A stretch of DNA of 34,303 nt from RGIG1828 sp045654685 (GCA_045654685.1 JAZONV010000005.1:1-34303), one strand, 5' to 3'. Numbered from the stretch's first letter, positions 1-7,849 are shown. Notes: generated by a model not told the origin, from the letters alone. A program made the numbers and translations.

Positions 1-393
1 GGAAACTCTTTCACCATTGCCGTTATATGCATATTGATATATATTTCCATTTGCATTTTCAAACTGTGAAAGTCTGTTCCATACATCATAGGTATATTTT
101 ACCACTTCATCATCAATCTGTCCACCTGATTTTTTAGACAGCATATTTCCGTTAGCATCGTAAGTATAACTTTTCACCACTTCAACTGCACCGGAATAGT
201 TTTCAGATGTTCCCGTAAGAGTTTCTCTTTCGGTCAAAAGACGGTTGTTGGCATCATAGGCATATGTAAATCTGTGTGTATTAATATTTCCTATGGAGTA
301 GTTTTCTTCGTCCTGAACAAAGGTGTATGTATAGTTTGCAGGATGCGATATATCCTTGGTGGAAATATTATTTCTCTTGTCAAGGTAATACGG
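1..393 (-). pseudogene. RHS/YD-repeat protein fragment, 5'-truncated and running off the left edge
   Basis: Reading the minus strand gives 131 open codons with typical YD repeats, such as YTYDANGNMLSKK, YTYDVWNRLSQFENANGN and YAYDANNRLLTERETL. These repeats form the beta-cocoon shell of RHS and wall-associated toxin proteins. The frame is closed on its upstream side by TAA at 394-396 and has no plausible start codon or ribosome binding site, so the 5' part of the gene is missing. The break coincides with a 17-bp inverted repeat at 370-422. The fragment continues beyond base 1, so the toxin tip, if present, cannot be seen. RHS genes commonly leave displaced partial copies, and this is probably one. 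Assignment to the YD-repeat family is secure; pseudogene status is inference. Confidence 0.75.
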
Positions 394-422
394 TTACACC
401 ATTCCACCTTGACAAGAGAAAT
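370..422. repeat. 17-bp perfect inverted repeat at the RHS breakpoint
   Basis: ATTTCTCTTGTCAAGGT at 370-386 is the exact reverse complement of 406-422, separated by 19 bases. The left arm is part of the RHS reading frame (codons for YLDKRN), so the right arm is an inverted copy of coding sequence placed where homology to the gene ends. No T-run follows on the minus strand, so it is not an obvious terminator for the ger operon. Confidence 0.8.
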
Positions 423-446
423 TTAGAGTTTCTCTTTTTATTTTTT
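415..446 (+). terminator. Intrinsic-terminator-like hairpin with T tract
   Basis: AGAGAAA (415-421) pairs with TTTCTCT (429-435) across a 7-base loop and is followed by a T-rich tract. It would act on plus-strand transcripts, but no plus-strand gene precedes it here. It shares sequence with the adjacent inverted repeat. Confidence 0.4.
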
Positions 447-482
447 AAGGAAAGTGTCATCCATCATTGACAATTGTACATT

Positions 483-641
483 TTAAAAAAATGTGTCTGC
501 CAAACCTGACACAAATGAAAGGACTATAAGAGTGATTACCACCATTGCCTGAAGAATATTTTTTCTTTTGAACAAATACAAAAAGTATGAAAAACCATAT
601 GCGAATATAATCATCGATATAACAAAAAATATTGCTTTCAT
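483..641 (-). CDS. Small two-helix membrane protein of the ger operon (candidate germinant-receptor D subunit)
   Basis: A 52-residue protein, beginning MKAIFFVISM and ending GLADTFF. It has two hydrophobic stretches (about residues 3-25 and 31-47) split by a basic loop KRKN, which predicts a helical hairpin in the membrane. Its ATG lies 8 bases after the gerC stop, and the end of gerC (GAGTGAGG) supplies the ribosome binding site, so it is translated as the fourth gene of the ger operon. Bacillus germinant receptors can carry small two-helix D subunits that modulate receptor function. The match here is by position, size and topology only; I recognise no conserved motif. It could instead be an unrelated small membrane protein. 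Confidence 0.6.
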   Translation of the reverse strand: MKAIFFVISMIIFAYGFSYFLYLFKRKNILQAMVVITLIVLSFVSGLADTFF

Positions 642-649
642 ATATAACC

Positions 650-1564
650 TCACTCATATCTGATGTTGGTATGGTCCATATTTTTGATATATGAAAAATA
701 TGATTCAAAGTCAAGAAAAAATTTTTTCGTATAATAAAACACATTCATAAAATCAAAACCAAGAGCGGTATATTTTTGTGCCATATCAATCATTTCTTTT
801 TTGTTTTCCGAAATTGAGGAAACATTAACACGTATTTTTTCGTCATCCGGATATATCTTCACTGCTTTTGACGTTTTTCCATATTTTTTTAGGTGATTTG
901 AATACAATTCATAATCCTTATCCGGTGCCCACATAACTCCCCATTTTGTATTATAAAATACAAAAGAATCTGTTTTTATCGCCTCATTTGAAGATACTGA
1001 AACAACGGGCAAAGAGGCAGTATAGACCGGATTTTCTACGGAAAATACAAGCTCTGACAAAGTGCACAGAATTTTTTCCCTATGGCCTCTCCATGAAGAA
1101 TCTATAAATTCTTTCGGACTTTCATCATATGTTTTATCTATACATCCTGAAATAACTTCAGGCGTATCTCCCAATGCAAAACATTTTACCGTTGGACTTA
1201 TTCTTATATATTTTCGGATAAATGGTAAATCTTTTGAAAAGGATTCGGACAAATATCCGTCATCAAGGAAAAATATTCCAAGATGAGTCAAATCATATTT
1301 GCCAAAGGACTCGCCAAATTCCCTCAGAGCCTTTCCAAAGTCGGATGATATTATGGATATTATCTCTCCGCCTTCCTCCGGAGGGGATTCTTCCCCTTTG
1401 GATTCAGGTTTTGATATATAGAAAGAGTATTCCGTGCCGCTGTTATGTTTAACGGCAAAACATGCTGTTATGATTTTTGAGGAGCTTACATTTTTTGACT
1501 GACTGCATCCCGAAAAACAAATCAACGATAAAATCACAATCAAACAAACTATAGTTTTTTTCAT
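650..1564 (-). CDS. gerC: Spore germination lipoprotein, Ger(x)C family
   Basis: GerC proteins are the lipoprotein subunit of nutrient germinant receptors and sit on the outer face of the spore inner membrane. The N-terminus is a lipoprotein signal peptide (MKKTIVCLIVILSLICFSGC) with a lipobox at FSGC, so Cys20 should be diacylated. The rest is a soluble alpha/beta protein of 304 residues in total, shorter than the usual 350-400. Its ATG overlaps the gerB stop by four bases (ATGA), indicating translational coupling. Assignment rests mainly on operon position after gerA and gerB together with the lipobox; the sequence is divergent, as is normal for this subunit. Confidence 0.85.
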   Translation of the reverse strand: MKKTIVCLIVILSLICFSGCSQSKNVSSSKIITACFAVKHNSGTEYSFYISKPESKGEESPPEEGGEIISIISSDFGKALREFGESFGKYDLTHLGIFFLDDGYLSESFSKDLPFIRKYIRISPTVKCFALGDTPEVISGCIDKTYDESPKEFIDSSWRGHREKILCTLSELVFSVENPVYTASLPVVSVSSNEAIKTDSFVFYNTKWGVMWAPDKDYELYSNHLKKYGKTSKAVKIYPDDEKIRVNVSSISENKKEMIDMAQKYTALGFDFMNVFYYTKKFFLDFESYFSYIKNMDHTNIRYE

Positions 1565-2628
1565 GAATTCACCTCTTTTTCAGTAATTCTTTTTCGGATA
1601 TATAATATCAGAGGGACAAAAAATGCAAGAACGGAAAGAAATATGTTTGAAAATATATATTCTCTTACGGTCCACCCAAAACCTGAAACAAACCCAAAAA
1701 GAACACCAATGAGCAAAACGAGAGGACGAGTGTCTTCAAAACCAAACATATTTTTTAATATTTGTGCACCGGTGATGATACTGTAGGATACAAAAATTGC
1801 CGAAAACAGAGTGAAAAGAGAAATAAGAAAAATTTCAAACCTGTGAAATACATCTCCGGAACTACCCGACGAAAAAATTGCCTCAAGGCTGTGGGAATAG
1901 AGTTTCCCGACCGGATAAGGAACTGTCAGACTGTATATGAGCAAAATCAGCACCATTATTACATTTGATATGATAACAGTTTTTTTAATACATCTGTATG
2001 TGTCACTGCTTCCCTTAAAAAATTCACACATAAAAAGTAAAGGGGCAACAGATGAAAAAATACTGATGAGTATATAATTTGTGAATGTCTTTCTTACCGA
2101 CACGCCAAATACAGGAAAAAGATTATCTGTGTTCCATCCTCTGAAACTTGCATATATAAGAGTTCCCATAAGAATATAGCCGATAAACAAAATCACATAT
2201 GAGTGTCTGGACAAAGCCTCTATTCCGAGAAATGCAAGAAACACAGCTGTCAGAGAAACAATTAGTCTTATGTTCTGATGGGACAATACTTCCATGGAAA
2301 GTTCCGAAATTTGCGATGCACATATTTTTATGCCGCAAACACATGAAAGCGAGATGAACACAAGAAATGCCGTGGCAACAATATATGCCACAGAAGATCC
2401 GAAGGTCTCCTTCATGGCACGGCATGTATTTACATTTCCCCAAATTTTAAAGTAGCATTTTAAAGGTTTGAGCATCAGGAGAGTAATTACAAAACACACA
2501 GCAGCATTGGTGACTGAGCCCATTGCCATAAGATTTGCTCCGACACCTGCAAGCACGGTCATTATGGGCACGACGGAATATATGACAGACAGAGCTGTCA
2601 TTTCCTTCTCTCCGGCTTTGGTTTTCAT
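1561..2628 (-). CDS. gerB: Spore germination permease subunit, GerAB (APC superfamily) family
   Basis: GerB subunits are polytopic proteins related to amino-acid/polyamine transporters and hold the germinant-binding pocket of the GerA-type receptor in the spore inner membrane. This 355-residue protein has about ten hydrophobic helices, starting around residue 12 (SVIYSVVPIMTVLAGVGANLMA), and ends with a basic tail (YIRKRITEKEVNS). That is the usual length for the family. It is preceded by AAGGAAGGATG and an ATG start. It lies between gerA (94-bp spacer containing a hairpin repeat) and gerC (4-bp overlap). The cognate germinant cannot be predicted from sequence. Confidence 0.88.
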   Translation of the reverse strand: MKTKAGEKEMTALSVIYSVVPIMTVLAGVGANLMAMGSVTNAAVCFVITLLMLKPLKCYFKIWGNVNTCRAMKETFGSSVAYIVATAFLVFISLSCVCGIKICASQISELSMEVLSHQNIRLIVSLTAVFLAFLGIEALSRHSYVILFIGYILMGTLIYASFRGWNTDNLFPVFGVSVRKTFTNYILISIFSSVAPLLFMCEFFKGSSDTYRCIKKTVIISNVIMVLILLIYSLTVPYPVGKLYSHSLEAIFSSGSSGDVFHRFEIFLISLFTLFSAIFVSYSIITGAQILKNMFGFEDTRPLVLLIGVLFGFVSGFGWTVREYIFSNIFLSVLAFFVPLILYIRKRITEKEVNS

Positions 2629-2660
2629 AGATAATCATCCTTCCTTCATGTAATAATCAC

Positions 2661-2720
2661 TTTGAATCCCCCTGTCAATCCTTTCGGATTGACATCCCCC
2701 TTTAGGCAAGGGGGACATTT
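2661..2720. repeat. Interspersed palindromic repeat in the gerA-gerB spacer
   Basis: Two stacked hairpins fill the spacer. TGTCAATCC (2673-2681) pairs with GGATTGACA (2686-2694) around TTTC, and CCCCC (2696-2700) pairs with GGGGG (2710-2714). The G+C-rich hairpins stand out from the A+T-rich surroundings, as small dispersed repeats of Clostridia do. It lies inside an operon, so it may affect stability or processing of the gerA-gerB message. Confidence 0.65.
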
Positions 2721-2722
2721 TG

Positions 2723-4294
2723 CTACTCTCTTTTGTCTACAGGGTTCAGATATTCCAATGGTTTTGGAGTGATTTGTGTGTGCAGCATTGTGAAAACGGA
2801 AAATGCATTTCTTGTTTTGGGAGAAAAAGGAACACATACGGGAACACCAAAGGATTTTGAACCGAGAAATGCACACATCTGAACAGAAAAAAGACATAAA
2901 ATACCTACGATTCCCAGAAATGCACCTGCAAAAATATAGGCAAAGCGGCTAATTCTGAATGTAAAAGAAATTGAGTATGATGGAATGGCAAAAGAAGCTA
3001 TTCCGCAGATGGAAACTATGATTATAACTATCGGGCTTACAATTCCTGCAGATACAGCAGATTGTCCGAGAATGAGTCCGCCGACTATTCCAAGAGACGA
3101 GCCTATTGCCCCCGGAATTCTCACTCCGGCTTCTTTTATGAGTTCAAATGCAAGTTCCATTATGAGAACCTCTGTCAGCGGGGCAAAGGGAACATTTGCA
3201 TCCGCACCTGCAAGGGCTATTAACATATCGGTTAATATTGCGCCTGTATGAAATTCTGTCAGAGCAAGAAAAAATGCAGGGGTCAGAAGTGAAAGAATAA
3301 CTGCAATGATACGAACCAATTTGATAAATATGCTATAGGGAACTCTGAGATATGCATCCTCGGGAGATGACAGAAGATCTGTTATATTTGCAGGCAGGAT
3401 TATCACTTGCGAACTTCCGTTAAGGCTCAGTGCTACTCTTCCTTCTGCCAGAGACCTTGAAACTTTGTCGGGTCTTTCTGTGGTTATGATATGAGGCATT
3501 GGAGAAAATTTGTTTTTTTCAAGATGCTTTTCTATATCAAAAACAGACAAAATGTAATCGTCATCAATTTCCTTGAGACTTCTTCTCACCTGATCAAGAA
3601 GTGCCGGATTTACAGTCCCTTCGATATATGCAAGGGAGGCCGGAGTCTGACTTATTTTCCCGAAAAAGAAAGTTTCCATAACAAGATCCGGAGTATTGAG
3701 GTTTTTTCTGATTAGTGCCGTATTACACCTCAAAATCTCATTGAACCCCTCGTGAGGTCCCTGCACAACTTCCTCATTGGGAGGAGAATCCACCCCTCTG
3801 TGTTCCCATGTTTTCACATCAAATACTGCTCCGTTTTTACATCCGTCAAGAAAAAGACTTGCGTTTCCGATATTAACAGACTGAACAAGAGATTTTATTG
3901 ATGTCTCCTCTGTAGCCTGCACTTGCGGAATAAGATTGTGTGTGAAAAAACTCATGTCAATATCATCCGGCAAAGTTTCCAGATTATTTTGCATCAGAGG
4001 TTCTAAAATAAAGTCATTTATCAAGGTTTTATTTGCAAGTCCGTCTGCAAAAACAATAATACCCTTTATTGTTTTATCACCAGTGGTACAATTGAATTTT
4101 CTTAAAATTATATCGCCGTTTTTTTCCAGATGAAACTTCTCTTTTAATAATTTCTCATTATGATTTATATCTGCGGATACCTTTTCGTCTGTATCATCTG
4201 CTTTGTTAATTCTATAATCTTTGTCCGAAAAAGTGAGTTCAAAGTCACTTTCGGACTTCATTGGAGAATACGCAAAAATATTTTTCAATCCCAT
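2723..4294 (-). CDS. gerA: Spore germination protein, GerA family
   Basis: GerA subunits form the oligomeric, ion-channel part of nutrient germinant receptors in the spore inner membrane. The soluble N-terminal half includes the family region with VQSVNIGNASLFLDGC and RGVDSPPNEEVVQGPHEGF. A membrane region begins near RVPYSIFIKLVRIIAVILS, with the characteristic segment EVLIMELAFELIKEAGVRIP. About 520 residues is full family length. I give the ATG at 4294; a GTG one codon upstream (4297) is equally possible, and neither has a convincing ribosome binding site. First gene of the four-gene ger operon, divergent from veg. Confidence 0.93.
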   Translation of the reverse strand: MGLKNIFAYSPMKSESDFELTFSDKDYRINKADDTDEKVSADINHNEKLLKEKFHLEKNGDIILRKFNCTTGDKTIKGIIVFADGLANKTLINDFILEPLMQNNLETLPDDIDMSFFTHNLIPQVQATEETSIKSLVQSVNIGNASLFLDGCKNGAVFDVKTWEHRGVDSPPNEEVVQGPHEGFNEILRCNTALIRKNLNTPDLVMETFFFGKISQTPASLAYIEGTVNPALLDQVRRSLKEIDDDYILSVFDIEKHLEKNKFSPMPHIITTERPDKVSRSLAEGRVALSLNGSSQVIILPANITDLLSSPEDAYLRVPYSIFIKLVRIIAVILSLLTPAFFLALTEFHTGAILTDMLIALAGADANVPFAPLTEVLIMELAFELIKEAGVRIPGAIGSSLGIVGGLILGQSAVSAGIVSPIVIIIVSICGIASFAIPSYSISFTFRISRFAYIFAGAFLGIVGILCLFSVQMCAFLGSKSFGVPVCVPFSPKTRNAFSVFTMLHTQITPKPLEYLNPVDKRE

Positions 4295-4304
4295 CACCCA
4301 TGTT

Positions 4305-4333
4305 TATTATTGTCACCATTTCCGCTTTTATGC
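4305..4333 (-). promoter_or_regulatory. Candidate forespore (sigma-G-like) promoter of the ger operon
   Basis: On the minus strand GCATA (4333-4329) and AATAATA (4311-4305) are 17 bases apart, close to the sigma-G pattern GHATR-N17/18-CATNHTA except for A at the first -10 position. Transcription would begin almost at the gerA start codon, giving a very short or absent leader, which weakens the call or implies leaderless translation. Confidence 0.3.
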
Positions 4334-4386
4334 AGGAATAATATTTTTTAACAAAGGGAAAGATAGTAATAAAAGGAGATGGTGAA

Positions 4387-4647
4387 ATGCTTTCAAGACA
4401 GAATATTGAAAATTACAGACATGCAATAAAGGAAAATATTGGCAGAGAAATAAGCCTGCATGTCAAGCGTGGCAGAAGAGGCGCCACAATCAACAACTGC
4501 ATAATAGAAAATGCGTATGATGGAATTTTTGTTGTTAAAATTATTGGTGAAAATCTTTTGAGAGAATCGAGAATTTCAATTTGTTATGCAGATTTACTTA
4601 CAGGAAACGCGCGGGTTGTTATTCCCAAGAAAGAAAAACTTGCATAA
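4387..4647 (+). CDS. veg: Veg family protein
   Basis: An 86-residue protein of the Veg family, a short, widely conserved Firmicutes protein; in Bacillus subtilis veg is strongly transcribed and has been linked to biofilm formation. The family-typical segments GREISLHVKRGRRGATINNC and YADLLTG are present, and the size matches. The ATG follows AAAGGAGAT at ideal distance. Downstream, a separate sigma-A-type promoter starts the next gene, so veg is probably monocistronic. The molecular function of the family is not settled. Confidence 0.9.
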   Translation: MLSRQNIENYRHAIKENIGREISLHVKRGRRGATINNCIIENAYDGIFVVKIIGENLLRESRISICYADLLTGNARVVIPKKEKLA

Positions 4648-4690
4648 TTTTACTGTTTTAAAAAAATTTAAAAAAATTAACAAAAACATC

Positions 4691-4719
4691 TTGAAATTCT
4701 TCTTGTAATATTGTATAAT
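4691..4719 (+). promoter_or_regulatory. Sigma-A promoter for the P-loop protein gene
   Basis: TTGAAA (4691-4696), a 17-base spacer and a perfect TATAAT (4714-4719), with a TG one base before the -10. It lies 38 bases upstream of the ATG at 4758, which has its own AGGAGG at 4742-4748. Confidence 0.8.
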
Positions 4720-4757
4720 ATAACCATCCAATCATATATTACGAGGAGGAATTTACA

Positions 4758-5168
4758 ATGGTTAAATTGATTATAGGTAAAAAAGGCTCCGGAAAAACAA
4801 AAGCGTTGATAAGCGATGTTCATGATGCTCTCAATGTTGAAAATGGAAATATAGTTTTTATCTGCAACGGCGACAGACATGTTCTTGATTTGAATCATTC
4901 TGTAAGACTTATAGATGTTGCAGACCTTGATACAAAAGATTACAGAATCTTCAAAAGTTTTATCAATGGTGTTCTCTCCCAGAATTATGATATAACTTCC
5001 GTATTCATTGACAGTCTCCTGAAAATTGTTCCGGATGACAATGATAATATGGTTCAATTCTTTGATGATCTCGATGCCATTTCCAATGACAGAGGAATCA
5101 CATTCACAATTTGCATAAGTGCAGATAAGGAAGAATTACCCGGCGGCATTGACAAGTATATAGCATAA
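4758..5168 (+). CDS. Small P-loop ATP-binding protein of unknown function
   Basis: A 136-residue single-domain protein beginning with a beta strand and a Walker A motif (GKKGSGKT, residues 7-14). A later hydrophobic strand ending in aspartate (SVFIDSLL) is a likely Walker B. There is no room for DNA-binding or helicase domains, no signal peptide and no membrane segment, so it should be a cytoplasmic NTP-binding protein. It has its own strong promoter and terminator and sits between veg and yigZ. I recognise no named family; ATP binding is inferred from the motif and no substrate can be suggested. Confidence 0.75.
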   Translation: MVKLIIGKKGSGKTKALISDVHDALNVENGNIVFICNGDRHVLDLNHSVRLIDVADLDTKDYRIFKSFINGVLSQNYDITSVFIDSLLKIVPDDNDNMVQFFDDLDAISNDRGITFTICISADKEELPGGIDKYIA

Positions 5169-5192
5169 TAAACTTAATATTATAAATTTTAT

Positions 5193-5224
5193 GCGGCGCG
5201 GATTTTTCCACGCCGCTGTTTCTT
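5193..5224 (+). terminator. Rho-independent terminator after the P-loop protein gene
   Basis: GCGGCGCGG (5193-5201) pairs with CCACGCCGC (5208-5216) with one C-A mismatch around ATTTTT, followed by a T-rich stretch. It is followed within 30 bases by yigZ. Confidence 0.6.
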
Positions 5225-5250
5225 GAAAAAATATTCAGAGGGATTTCTTT

Positions 5251-5862
5251 ATGGAAAAAATATATCTTTCTCCGGCATCATCTGCAACGGCTGAAATTGT
5301 TGAGAAACGTTCCCGTTTCATCGGAAATATTGCTCACATCGACTCCGAAGAAGAGGCTATGGAATTTATAAAATCTATCAAAAAAAAATACTATGATGCA
5401 AAGCACAGCGCATATGCATATATAACATCCGGCATAAAAAGATACAGCGATGACGGAGAACCTGCAAAAACTGCAGGGCTTCCTATTCTTGAAATGCTCG
5501 ATGCCCAAAAACTTACTGACTGTGTATGTGTTGTCACACGATATTTCGGCGGGATACTCCTTGGGACAGGAGGACTTGTGAGAGCATATACTGCAGCTGC
5601 AAAACTCTCTCTGGAAGAGGCAGGCATAAAAGAAATGACCCTTCATTCCAAATTCATTTTCACAATCCCCTACTCGCTTTTTGATAATGTGAAATATGTT
5701 GCAGGAGAAGCCGGATGTGAATTTTTAAATTGTGACTACACAGACGTGGTTTCGGCAGAAGCCGTGTGCAAAGAAGAAATATCAGAAAAACTTATCGAAT
5801 CTTTAACAGGTGCATTTGGCACAAATATCAGTTATGAATTTGTGGAAAATCTTTACAGGTAG
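5251..5862 (+). CDS. yigZ: YigZ/IMPACT family protein
   Basis: Member of the YigZ (bacterial IMPACT) family, a cytoplasmic two-domain protein of roughly 200 residues whose eukaryotic relatives modulate the GCN2 stress kinase. The bacterial role is not firmly established. The N-terminal UPF0029/Impact domain carries the family signatures EKRSRFIG, AKHSAYAY, YSDDGEPAKTAG and VTRYFGGILLGTGGLVRAYT; the C-terminal domain (about residue 140 onward) has an EF-G domain V-like fold in known structures. The 203-residue length is standard. A GAGGG ribosome binding site precedes the ATG. The next gene follows after 8 bases, so the two are probably co-transcribed. Confidence 0.93.
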   Translation: MEKIYLSPASSATAEIVEKRSRFIGNIAHIDSEEEAMEFIKSIKKKYYDAKHSAYAYITSGIKRYSDDGEPAKTAGLPILEMLDAQKLTDCVCVVTRYFGGILLGTGGLVRAYTAAAKLSLEEAGIKEMTLHSKFIFTIPYSLFDNVKYVAGEAGCEFLNCDYTDVVSAEAVCKEEISEKLIESLTGAFGTNISYEFVENLYR

Positions 5863-5870
5863 GTGATTTT

Positions 5871-7340
5871 ATGAACAACAAAAGAGCCATATATCTGCTG
5901 GTGGTGTTTGGTGTTATGTTTCTAACCCTTATCGGATATATTACATATATGGAAATTTTCCATGGCGTGGAATATGCAAATTCAGCATACAACCCTCGAA
6001 ACTACGAACTCGACAGAAATGTTATCAGAGGTACGATTTTTGACAGAAACGGCACTACATTGGCATATAGTGAAAAGGTGAGCCAAGAGATAACAGAAAC
6101 TGTTGAAGGAAAAGAAACCAAAAAGACAATTGAAAAAATTGCAAGAAGATACCCATACAATAACCTTTATTCTCACGTTATAGGATATGTATCGGAAGAT
6201 TATTCCAACAGAACACTTATAGAAAATGTCTACAATTCAGATTTGTTGGAAAGTAATGTTTTCAGTAAAATCTCGGAGCAATTGAACACCGGCGAAAAAA
6301 GAGGCAGCGACATAGCGCTTACCATCGATCACGAGCTTCAGCAATGTGCATATACGGCAATGGGCAACTATAAAGGTTCAGTTGTTGCCATAAATCCAAA
6401 AAACGGTGAAGTCCTTGCAATGGTATCAAAACCGGACTTCAACCCTAATCAGGACATGTTAAAACTTGATTCTCTTGAAGATACCGCACTTTTTTCAAGA
6501 GCCATTCAGATGCCCTATCCTCCCGGTTCGACATATAAAATTATCACATCTGCAAGTGCTATTGAAAACGGGTTTGAAGATGAAACATATGATGACCAAA
6601 CCGGCGTTTTTGTTGTTGAATCTTCAGACGGAAATGATGCAAACAGTTACAAGTGTCAGAACGTTAATAAGAAAGCATATGGACTTACGGATCTTGAATA
6701 TGGGTTTGAAGTTTCAAGCAATGTATATTTCTCATATCTCGGTGATATTATCGGAACATCAAAAATCCAGGAAACCGCAAACAATTTCCTGTTTGGCAGC
6801 AATCTGGGAAAAACTTTAGGATTTGAGCTACCGATTGCAAATAGTACTTTCCAAACGGGCAAGATGACAAGAGCAGAAAGAGCCATGTCTTCCATCGGTC
6901 AGGGACAAACAGAAATGACACCAATGCATATGGCACTTGTTGCCTGTGCTGTTGCAAATGATGGTGTTATGCCAAATGTTCATCTGGTAGCATCTGTTGG
7001 AAATTCAAAAACCGCCATTGTTGGTTCGGGAGAAAGAGTTATGAAACCTGCAACTGCCCAAAGGCTTAAAGATATGATGCTTTCTGTTGTTGAAAAAGGA
7101 ACAGGAACAGCCGCAAGGGTAAACGGAATCAAGGTGTGCGGGAAAACCGGCACAAGCGAAAACTCCGTTACGGCAAAAGGCGGATCAGATTCAGGTAAAA
7201 CACATGCCTTATTTGTTGGTTTTGCTCCCTATGATGATCCTGAAATTGCAATATGTGTAGTTTTGGAGCACGCAGGTTTTGGCGGTTCTGTTGCAGCTCC
7301 CGTTGCAGGAAAAGTCTTTGCAAAATATTTTGAAAATTAA
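5871..7340 (+). CDS. Class B penicillin-binding protein (peptidoglycan transpeptidase)
   Basis: A 489-residue membrane-anchored D,D-transpeptidase that cross-links peptidoglycan outside the membrane. One transmembrane helix (about residues 6-27) is followed by a short pedestal region and the transpeptidase domain. The active-site motifs are all intact: STYK (nucleophile Ser220, Lys223), SSN (282-284) and KTG (425-427). The protein is shorter than FtsI or PBP2, has no PASTA domains and resembles the compact PbpA type of Gram-positives that is usually encoded beside an FtsW/RodA-family glycosyltransferase. No such partner is next to it here. It probably acts in elongation or sporulation wall synthesis, but its specific role is unknown. 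Confidence 0.92.
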   Translation: MNNKRAIYLLVVFGVMFLTLIGYITYMEIFHGVEYANSAYNPRNYELDRNVIRGTIFDRNGTTLAYSEKVSQEITETVEGKETKKTIEKIARRYPYNNLYSHVIGYVSEDYSNRTLIENVYNSDLLESNVFSKISEQLNTGEKRGSDIALTIDHELQQCAYTAMGNYKGSVVAINPKNGEVLAMVSKPDFNPNQDMLKLDSLEDTALFSRAIQMPYPPGSTYKIITSASAIENGFEDETYDDQTGVFVVESSDGNDANSYKCQNVNKKAYGLTDLEYGFEVSSNVYFSYLGDIIGTSKIQETANNFLFGSNLGKTLGFELPIANSTFQTGKMTRAERAMSSIGQGQTEMTPMHMALVACAVANDGVMPNVHLVASVGNSKTAIVGSGERVMKPATAQRLKDMMLSVVEKGTGTAARVNGIKVCGKTGTSENSVTAKGGSDSGKTHALFVGFAPYDDPEIAICVVLEHAGFGGSVAAPVAGKVFAKYFEN

Positions 7341-7356
7341 ACTTCTGAAAAATCTC

Positions 7357-7391
7357 TCCCTCGAATAAATATTTACGGGAGGGATTTTTTT
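7357..7391 (+). terminator. Terminator-like hairpin overlapping the ylmC ribosome binding site
   Basis: TCCCTC (7357-7362) pairs with GAGGGA (7379-7384) and is followed directly by seven T residues (7385-7391). The ATG of the next gene starts at 7392, so the GGGAGGG in the 3' arm is also its Shine-Dalgarno sequence. The hairpin can therefore both end upstream transcription and hide the start site. Confidence 0.6.
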
Positions 7392-7625
7392 ATGCTGAAG
7401 GCTTCGGATTTTAAAAACAAAGAGGTTATAAATCTTGCAAGCAATGAACGTATGGGATTTGTTTCGGATTTTGAAATATGTATTACAAACGGTGAAATTG
7501 CCGCAATTATCGTGCCCGACAAGACAAAGCTTTTTTCTAAAAATTCCGGAACAAGAATTCCATGGGGAAATATATCCGGAATTGGTGAAGATATCATACT
7601 TGTTAATCTTCCTTGTGATGTATGA
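7392..7625 (+). CDS. ylmC: YlmC/YmxH family sporulation protein (PRC-barrel)
   Basis: A 77-residue protein of the YlmC/YmxH family, small PRC-barrel-like proteins tied to sporulation in Bacilli and Clostridia. Family features are the N-terminal segment SDFKNKEVINLASNERMGFV-SDFE, the central hydrophobic strand GEIAAIIVP and the closing IPWGNISGIGEDIILV. There are no cysteines of functional note and no membrane segments. The start codon lies 8 bases after GGGAGGG, which is part of a terminator-like hairpin. The exact biochemical role of the family is unknown. Symbol given by family resemblance. Confidence 0.85.
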   Translation: MLKASDFKNKEVINLASNERMGFVSDFEICITNGEIAAIIVPDKTKLFSKNSGTRIPWGNISGIGEDIILVNLPCDV

Positions 7626-7678
7626 TTTTTGGTATTGATAAGATACTAATTATATACCACTATGAAAGGAATGATCTG

Positions 7679-7849
7679 ATGAGTACAAAAAGTGTTATCG
7701 GTTGTGTGGCTGCCGGTGCTATTGTAGGCGCTATTGCAGGCATGATGATAGACCCAATAAACGACAAGCAACACAAAAAAATTCACAAATGTGCAAATAA
7801 TATGTTCAAGACAATCGGAACTATTATGGATGAACTTGTAAGTATGTGA
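7679..7849 (+). CDS. Small YtxH-like membrane protein
   Basis: A 56-residue protein with a glycine/alanine-rich hydrophobic N-terminal segment (VIGCVAAGAIVGAIAGMMI) followed by a basic amphipathic tail (DKQHKKIHKCANNMFKTIG). This is the architecture of YtxH-domain proteins, a loosely defined group of small stress- or envelope-associated membrane proteins. The ATG at 7679 is chosen because AAAGGA lies 10 bases upstream; a longer frame from 7622 has no ribosome binding site and overlaps the previous gene. Followed immediately by a strong bidirectional terminator. Function not predictable. Confidence 0.7.
   Translation: MSTKSVIGCVAAGAIVGAIAGMMIDPINDKQHKKIHKCANNMFKTIGTIMDELVSM

Noticed and set aside
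457..744. A 95-codon minus-strand ORF overlapping the end of gerC
   Set aside because: It overlaps gerC out of frame, lacks a ribosome binding site, and the 52-codon frame at 483-641 fits operon spacing much better.
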